Of a stretch of DNA of 64,000 bases, positions 57,047 to 64,000 are shown in pieces. The notes beneath the pieces are model-generated. The model ran no database searches, was not told the DNA's origin, and saw only the letters and a list, made by a program, of their open reading frames with translations. The position numbers and the translations under genes are program-made. Position 1 is the first letter of the stretch; each line of letters begins with the position of its first letter. Location: NCBI GenBank assembly GCA_034401795.1, contig JAVVLW010002614.1, forward strand, positions 1 to 64,000. The letters run 5' to 3'. The DNA comes from Chaetoderma sp. LZ-2023a. Lineage: Eukaryota; Mollusca; Caudofoveata; Chaetodermatida; Chaetodermatidae.

Positions 57047-57911
57047 AACAGGTTTACATACAGATGCCAGTGGTTTTCATTCAAGGATATTACAAGGATT
57101 GCCATGGAGAAAATCCTAACGCTGTATGGTAACTTTGGAGAAGCACTTGCCTAATATGTTTTTTGCGAAACAAAAATTAGATGCTCTGAGAAGCCATTCC
57201 TGGCTTTTTTTATGATAAACAGCAGCCATGCATGTATATGAGTAGAAATATGCTAATCGAAAGTGCTTTTCATTGCATTTGTGAAATTTTCACATACTTT
57301 ATACAGTTATCATCAAATTCAAGACTTTTCAAGGCTTTTGAAAACTCTGATCACTCTACTACTCATAAGTAAAGATAACTTCTACGGATAATGTTTAAAT
57401 AATCTTAATTCAAAAAATGCATCAGCTTTGGCCAGTAAACTGATAAAAGCCTGTATTTCTGTGACCTTTCCCAGCTGCAATGCAACATTTAAATTGGAAA
57501 TGGTTGACAGTATTGTTGCTTTGTTTATATATACAAATGTAAGTCCTGTTCATAACATTCTCCTGATTCTGCGATCTCTTCACGAGTCCCATAGCCAATG
57601 AAAACAAAGCAGCTGATGCAGTTCACATGATATGCATGGAATATTTGAACTAAGTTCAACTTTTAGTTCTTTGAATTTAATCGTGACAATCTAAATTAGA
57701 AACGCAATCCTCCATTCCAATATGCCTGACTGCTCGCAGGCAGAGCCAGACAGACAGGTGGACAGGCGGGAGGGCATGCAGACAGACAGGCAGGCAGACA
57801 AACAGACAGTCAGGCAGGCAGGTAGACACATACATATGCGCATTGTTAACTCATGCCTATGTTCAGATTGTGTGGCCTCATAAAATCTATCACCAGTCTT
57901 ATGGTGACAAG
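57047..57911. other. unassigned right flank, with (CAGA/CAGG)n
   Basis: Begins AACAGGTTTACATACAGATG directly after the last 49-bp unit. A CAGACAGGCAGGCAGAC tract is at about 57740-57830. A 61-codon minus-strand frame (57607-57422) has no support. Confidence 0.5.
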
Positions 57912-58222
57912 AATTCCGCGGAATTAAATATCTCGCCTGTCACCTGTTTGTCACAGTGGCATTGCCCTTAGCATTGAAAAGACAGAGTTTTGCATCAAGG
58001 TCACAGTGACTGTGACCACTGATCTTGTGACCTCAGTATCATCATGCTGCTTCCTAACAGTAAAGACAACCACATAGTCAAGTTTAGTTGCAATAGGATT
58101 AACTGATCCTGAAATAGAAGCTGAGAAGTTTTGTTAAACGAAAAAAACTTAACATTGTTGACGCCGTCACCATTAGAAAGATTACACATATGTCTCGCTT
58201 TCTACTTCGCAGACGAGACAAA
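57912..58222 (+). repeat. dispersed repeat family C2 copy
   Basis: Matches 19478-19760 over its length (CGGAATTAAATATCTCGCCT, CACCTGTTTGTCACAGTGGC, ATCATCATGCTGCTTCCTAA, GAAGCTGAGAAGTTTTGTTA). It ends TGTCTCGCTTTCTACTTCGC then AGACGAGACAAAAA, an imperfect terminal hairpin followed by A. Confidence 0.8.
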
Positions 58223-58565
58223 AATTGTAAAGGTTGTTATATAATAGCTTAAATCCAACCGTAATATTTCCAATGCCATTCATGCACACACTGCAAAACT
58301 TACAGAAATAGACAGTTTGTAATCATGCATGTGGCTTGAAGTCTGGAGTGGAATATTAGGTAGTGACCCTGGATATGTTTAGCTCATCAATCAGTGCCAG
58401 TAACTCATTGATTTCCCATTCTTCACGATTACACGCTTCATGTAGTACATCTTTATGTCACCCAAACATTTCAAAATGATATTTGTTAGGGTAAGTTTCA
58501 AGATGAGGCTGAAGTATGACAGCTAGAATGAACACATTGCAGAGCAATGGTCACAGCTCCGGATT
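58223..58565. other. unassigned sequence
   Basis: About 340 bases with nothing recognisable. Confidence 0.4.
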
Positions 58566-59172
58566 GGATTTTAACACTTTCAATGACAAATCCCTAAAAA
58601 AAATCAATTCTTTACGACATAAAACGTATTCAGGGTTTCCAGCACTTTATCAATACAAGATTCCCTGATATTTCCCCCCCCCCCCCCACGAGAAATTTCC
58701 AAAATTCCATGAGAAATATTTTCACTTTAACGAGGTTGCTGGGAAGTCAAGAGGTAGTTGCAACAAAGCAACTAAGATGCTGATAATATATACAAGAGAG
58801 TTGTAACCTGTGCTTACAATAATTGTAATTTATTTCCATTTTCAGTCAATGGACACATGACTCAAACTGGAAAAAAGCGAAACTGTATCTTTTGGGTCAC
58901 TGTCAAATTCACTGAGTTTTCCGATTTCTGGATTTTTTTTTTTAATTCCCTGACTGGTAAAATGGAAACTCATTTTTAAGGTTCTCCTTAATTTCAAGAG
59001 TGGCTGGGAGCCCTGTTTTTCTGTTGAATATTTTGAAGTTAATTTGACTCGAAGCTATTTGTGCTTAAGGCAGCAATGCCTTCCAGTCAAATTAATTTCA
59101 AAATATCCAACAGTTTTCCTGTATGGTAGCGTTGAAAATGAAATATGGGGAATTCATCAATGAAATGGTCAA
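58566..59172 (+). mobile_element. family B MITE split by an insertion
   Basis: Left end TTTTAACACTTTCAATGACA with CAATTCTTTACGACATAAAA; hairpin at about 59022-59112 (CTGTTGAATATTTTGAAGTT and CCAGTCAAATTAATTTCAAA); right end GGAATTCATCAATGAAATGG. Between the left end and the hairpin, about 380 bases (58634-59018) are foreign to the family and include a C run (about 58674-58687). Confidence 0.65.
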
Positions 59173-59289
59173 CACTTTCAGTGACAAATTCCTGGAAAAA
59201 AAAATTCTTTATGATTTATAGCAGCATATTCCGCTGAATGCTTTGAAATTAATGTGACTGGAAACCATTGCAATGGACAATAACAAGAC
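59165..59289 (+). mobile_element. family B MITE, left arm only
   Basis: TCAACACTTTCAGTGACAAA, TTCTTTATGATTTATAGCAG, CGCTGAATGCTTTGAAATTA and TGTGACTGGAAACCATTGCA are the left side of family B up to its hairpin tip. The 55-bp array starts straight afterwards; no right arm is present in the window. Confidence 0.7.
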
Positions 59290-62200
59290 AATGATGATGA
59301 TAATGCAGTGTCACTCACTGGTATGTGGATGTGGATGCCGTGTAAATGATGATAATGCAGTGTCACTCGCTGGTAAGTGGATGCCGTGTAAATGATGATG
59401 ATAATGCAGTATCACTCGTTGATATGTGGATGTGGATGCTGTGTAAATGATGATGATAATGCAGTGTCACTCACTGGTATGTGGATGTGGATAGCATGTA
59501 AATGATGATGATAATGCAGTGCCACTCGCTGGTATGTGGATGTGGATGCCGTGTAAATGATGATGATAATGCAGTGTCACTCGCTGGTATGTGGATGTGG
59601 ATGCTGTGTAAATGATGATGATAATGCAGTGTCACTCGCTGGTATGTGGATGTGGATGCCGTGTACATGATGATGATAATGCAGTGTCACTCGCTGGTAT
59701 GTGGATGTGGATGCCGTGTGAATGATGATGATAATGCAGTGTCACTCGCTGGTATGCGGATGTGGATGCCGTGTAAATGATGATGATAATGCAGTGTCAC
59801 TCGCTGGTATGCGGATGTGGATGGCATGTAAATGATGATGATAATGCAGTCACTCGCTGGTATACGGATGTGGATGCCGTGTAAATGATGATGACAATGC
59901 AGTGTCACACGCTGGTATGTGGATGTGGATGTCGTGTAAATGATGATAATGCAGTGTCACTTGCTGGTATGTGGATGTGGATGCCGTGTAAATGATGATG
60001 ATAATGCAGTGTCACTCGCTGGTATGTGGATGTGGATGCCGTGTGAATGATGATGATAATGCAGTGTCACTCGCTGGTATGTGGATGTGGATGCAGTGTA
60101 AATGATGATGATAATGCAGTGTCACTCGCTGGTATGTGGATGTCATGTAAATGATGATGATAATGCAGTGTCACTCACTGGTATGTGGATGTGGATGCCG
60201 TGTAAATGATGATGATAATGCAGTGTCACTCGCTGGTATGTCGATGTGGATGGCGTGTACATGATGATAATAATGCAGTGTCACTCGCTGGTATGTGGAT
60301 GTGGATGCCGTGTAAATGATGATGATAATACAGTGTCACTCGCTGGTATGTGGATGTCATGTAAATGATGATGACAATGCAGTGTCACTCGCTGGTATGT
60401 GGATGTGGATGCCGTGTACATGATGATAATAATGCAGTGTCACTCACTGGTATGCGGATGTGGATGCCGTGTAAATGATGATGATAATGTAGTGTCACTC
60501 GCTGGCATGCAGATGTGGATGCTGTGTAAATGATGATGATAATGCAGTGTCCCTCGCTGGTATGTGGATGTGGATGTCATGTGAACATGATGATAATAAT
60601 GCAGTGTCACTCACTGGTATGCGGATGTGGATGCCGTGTAAATGATGATGATAATGTAAGGTCACTCGCTGGCATGCAGATGTGGATGCTGTGTAAATGA
60701 TGATGACAAGGCAGTGTCACTCGCTGGTATGTGGATGTCATGTAAATGATGATGACAATGCAGTGTCACTCGCTGGTATGTGGATGCTGTGTAACTGGTA
60801 TGCGGATGTGGATGCCGTGTAAATGATGATGATAATGCAGTGTCACTCACTGGTATGTGGATGTGGATGCCGTGTAAATGATGATGACAATGCAGTGTCA
60901 CTCGCTGGTATGTGGATGTGGATGCCGTGTAAATGATGATGATAATGCAGTGTCACTCGCTGGTATGCGGATGCTGTGTAAATGATGATGATAATGCAGT
61001 GTCACTCGCTGGTATGTGGATGTGGATGCAGTGTACATGATGATAATAATGCAGTGTCACTCGCTGGTATGCAGATGCCATGTAAATGATGATGATAATG
61101 CAGCGTTACTCGCTGGTATGTGGATGCCATGTAAATGATGATGATAATGCAGTGTCACTCGCTGGTATGTGGATGTGGATGCAGTGTACATGATGATAAT
61201 AATGCAGTGTCACTCGCTGGTATGCAGATGCCATGTAAATGATGATGATAATGCAGTGTCACTCGTTCGTATGCGGATGTGGATGGCGTGTAAATGATGA
61301 CAATGCAGTGTCACTCGCTGGTATGTGGATGTGGATGCCATGTAAATGATGATGATAATGCAGTGTCACTCGCTGGTATGCGAATGTGGATGCTGTGTAA
61401 ATGATGATGATATTGCAGTGTCACTCGCTGGTATGTGGATGTGGATGCCGTGTAAATGATGATGATAATGCAGTGTCACTCGCTGGTATGTGGATGTCAT
61501 GTAAATGATGATGACAATGCAGTGTCACTCGCTGGTATGTGGATATGGATGCCGTGTACATGATGATAATAATGCAGTGTCACTCGCTGGTATGCGGATG
61601 TGGATGCCATGTAAATGATGATGATAATGTAGTGTCACTCGCTGGTATGCAGATGTGGATGCCGTGTAAATGATGATGATAATGCAGTGTCACTCGCTGG
61701 TATGTGGATGTCATGTGAATGATGATGACAAGGCAGTGTCACTCGCTGGTATGTGGATGTCATGTAAATGATGATGACAATGCAGTGTCACTCGCTGGTA
61801 TGTGGATGTGGATGCCGGGTAAATGATGATGATAATGTTGTGTCACTCGCCGGTATGTGGATGCCGTGTAAATGATGATGATAATGCAGTGTCACTCGCT
61901 GGTATGCGGATGTGGATGCCGTGTAAATGATGATGATAATGCAGTGTCACTCGCTGGTATGTGGATGTGGATGTCGTGTAAATGATGATGACAATGCAGT
62001 GTCACTAGCTGGTATGTGGATGTGGATGCAGTGTAAATGATGATGATAATGCAGTGTCACTCGCTGGTATGCGGATGCCGTGTAAATGATGATGATAATG
62101 CAGTGTCACTCGCTGGTATGTGGATGTGGATGCAGTGTACATGATGATAATAATGCAGTGTCACTCGCTGGTATGCGGATGCCATGTAAATGATGATGAT

Positions 62201-64000
62201 AATGCAGCGTTACTCGCTGGTATGTGGATGTCATGTAAATAATGATGACAATGCAGTGTCACTCGCTGGTATGTGGATGTGGATGCCGTGTACATGATGA
62301 TAATAATGCAGTGTCACTCATTGGTATGCGGATGTGGATGGCATGTAAATGATGATAATGCAGTGTCACTCGCTGGTATGTGGATGTGGATGCCATGTAA
62401 ATGATGATGATAATGCAGTGTCACTCGCTGGTATGTGGATGTGGATGCCATGTAAATGATGATGATAATCCAGTGTCACTCGCTGGTATGCAAATGTGGA
62501 TGCTGTGTAAATGATGATGATATTGCAGTGTCACTCGCTGGTATGTGGATGTGGATGGCGTGTAAATGATGATGATAAAGCAGTGTCACTCACTGGTATG
62601 CGAATGTGGATGCCGTGTAAATGATGATGATAATGCAGTGTCACTCGCTGGTATGTGGATGTCATGTAAATGATGATGACAATGCAGTGTCACTCGCTGG
62701 TATGTGGATGCTGTGTACATGATGATAATAATGCAGTGTCACTCGCTGGTATTCGGATGTGGATGCCGTGTAAATGATGATGATAATGTAGTGTCACTCG
62801 CTGGTATGTGGATGTCATGTGAATGATGATGACAAGGCAGTGTCACTCGCTGGTATGTGGATGTCATGTAAATGATGATGACAATGCAGTGTCACTCGCT
62901 GGTATGTGGATGTGGATGCCGGGTAAATGATGATGATAATGCAGTGTCACTCGCTGGTATGTGGATGCCGTGTAAATGATGATGATAATGCAGTGTCACT
63001 CGCTGGTATGCGGATGTGGATGCCGTGTAAATGATGATGATAATGCAGTGTCACTCGCTGGTATATGGATGTGGATGTCGTGTAAATGATGATGACAATG
63101 CAGTGTCACTCGCTGGTATGTGGATGTGGATGCCGTGTAAATGATGATGATAATGCAGTGTCACTCGCTGGTATGCGGATGCCGTGTAAATGATGATGAT
63201 AATGCAGTGTCACTCGTTGGTATGTGGATGTGGATGCCGTGTACATGATGATAATAATGCAGTGTCACTCGCTGATATGCGTATGTGGATGCCGTGTAAA
63301 TGATGATGATAATGTAGTGTCACTCGCTGGTATGCAGATGTGGATGCTGTGTAAATGATGATGATAATGCGGTGTCCCTCGCTGGTATGTGGATGTCATG
63401 TAAATGATGATGACAATGCAGTGTCACTCGCTGGTATGTGGATGTGGATGCCGTGTAAATGATGATGATAATGTAGTGTCACTCGCTGGTATGCAGATGT
63501 GGATGCCGTGTAAATGATGATGATAATGCAGTGTCACTCACTGGTATGTGGATCTGGATGTCATGTGAATGATGATGACAAGGCAGTGTCACTCGCTGGT
63601 ATGCGGATGCCGTGTAAATGATGATGATAATGCAGTGTCACTCGCTGGTATGTGGATGCCGTGTAAATGATGATGGTAATGCAGTGTCACTCGCTGGTAT
63701 GCGGATGTGGATGCCGTGTAAATGATGATGATAATGCAGTGTCACTCGCTGGTATATGGATGAGGATGTCGTGTAAATGATGATGACAATGCAGTGTCAC
63801 TCGCTGGTATGTGGATGTGGATGCCGTGTAAATGATGATGATAATGCAGTGTCACTCGCTGGTATGCGGATGCCGTGTAAATGATGATGATAATGCAGTG
63901 TCACTCGCTGGTATGTGGATGTGGATGCAGTGTACATGATGATAATAATGCAGTGTCACTCGCTGGTATGTGGATGCCATTAAATAATGATGATAATGCA
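59290..64000. repeat. 55-bp minisatellite, about 88 copies, runs off the window
   Basis: Unit GCAGTGTCACTCGCTGGTAT, GTGGATGTGGATGCCGTGTA, AATGATGATGATAAT. Shorter units arise mostly by loss of one GTGGAT hexamer or an ATG triplet, so most lengths are 55, 52, 49 or 46. Rare markers recur about 1.1 kb apart (GCAGCGTTACTCG at 61100 and 62204; GCCGGGTAAATG at 61814 and 62918), showing higher-order structure. The minus-strand His/Ser-rich frames are by-products. Confidence 0.95.

Noticed and set aside
59178-60901. His/Ser-rich minus-strand frames in the 55-bp array
   Set aside because: They are the 55-bp unit read in rotation, interrupted at random.

Overview
The window looks like intronic or intergenic DNA of a marine invertebrate, most likely a lophotrochozoan and plausibly a mollusc. 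The reasons are one long spliced exon with GT/AG borders, a GIY-YIG Penelope-like retroelement relic, a non-LTR retrotransposon relic, many short fold-back MITEs and very long minisatellites. I see no bacterial operons, rRNA, tRNA or CRISPR. The species is not determined from sequence alone.

Recognisable host coding sequence is sparse. The one convincing exon is on the minus strand at 11448-10251 (399 codons). It joins an IQ motif at its start to a PPMDWDTLEKQL motif at its end, the arrangement of the vertebrate IQCJ-SCHIP1 (schwannomin-interacting protein 1) gene. The remaining exons, including the C-terminal coiled coil, are not seen; downstream exons should lie left of position 1. A second, weak exon candidate lies at about 27258-27131 on the same strand.

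Layout: 1-3.5 kb, dispersed repeats, GCC-rich tract, 57-bp array and TTAA MITEs. 3.6-5.7 kb, 37-bp array with an internal 813-bp duplication. 7.0-8.2 kb, broken Penelope-like element. 9.4-10.1 kb, back-to-back MITEs. 10.25-11.45 kb, SCHIP1-like exon. 11.5-16.3 kb, nested MITEs and a 16-bp array. 16.4-17.4 kb, 25-bp array with a consensus 5' splice site in nearly every unit. 17.5-23.3 kb, dispersed repeats. 23.4-24.9 kb, 22-bp array. 25-27.1 kb, GTCG microsatellite, 60-bp array, LINE tail and CCAAT-bearing 32-bp array. 27.3-31 kb, palindromic MITEs and a second 37-bp array. 31.18-57.05 kb, a 25.9-kb array of a 49-bp unit (about 528 copies) with higher-order structure. 57-59.3 kb, dispersed repeats. 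59.3 kb to the window end, a 55-bp array that continues beyond the window.

Three MITE families (called A, B and D here) have different interiors but share TTAACCC...GGGTTAA ends, as in piggyBac-type elements. Several minisatellites begin inside, or directly against, the hairpin arms of these elements. The pattern suggests that fold-back elements are where this genome starts new tandem arrays. That recurrent association, the indel-poor 49-bp array and the splice-site array are the most unusual things here; none amounts to a demonstrated new biological system.
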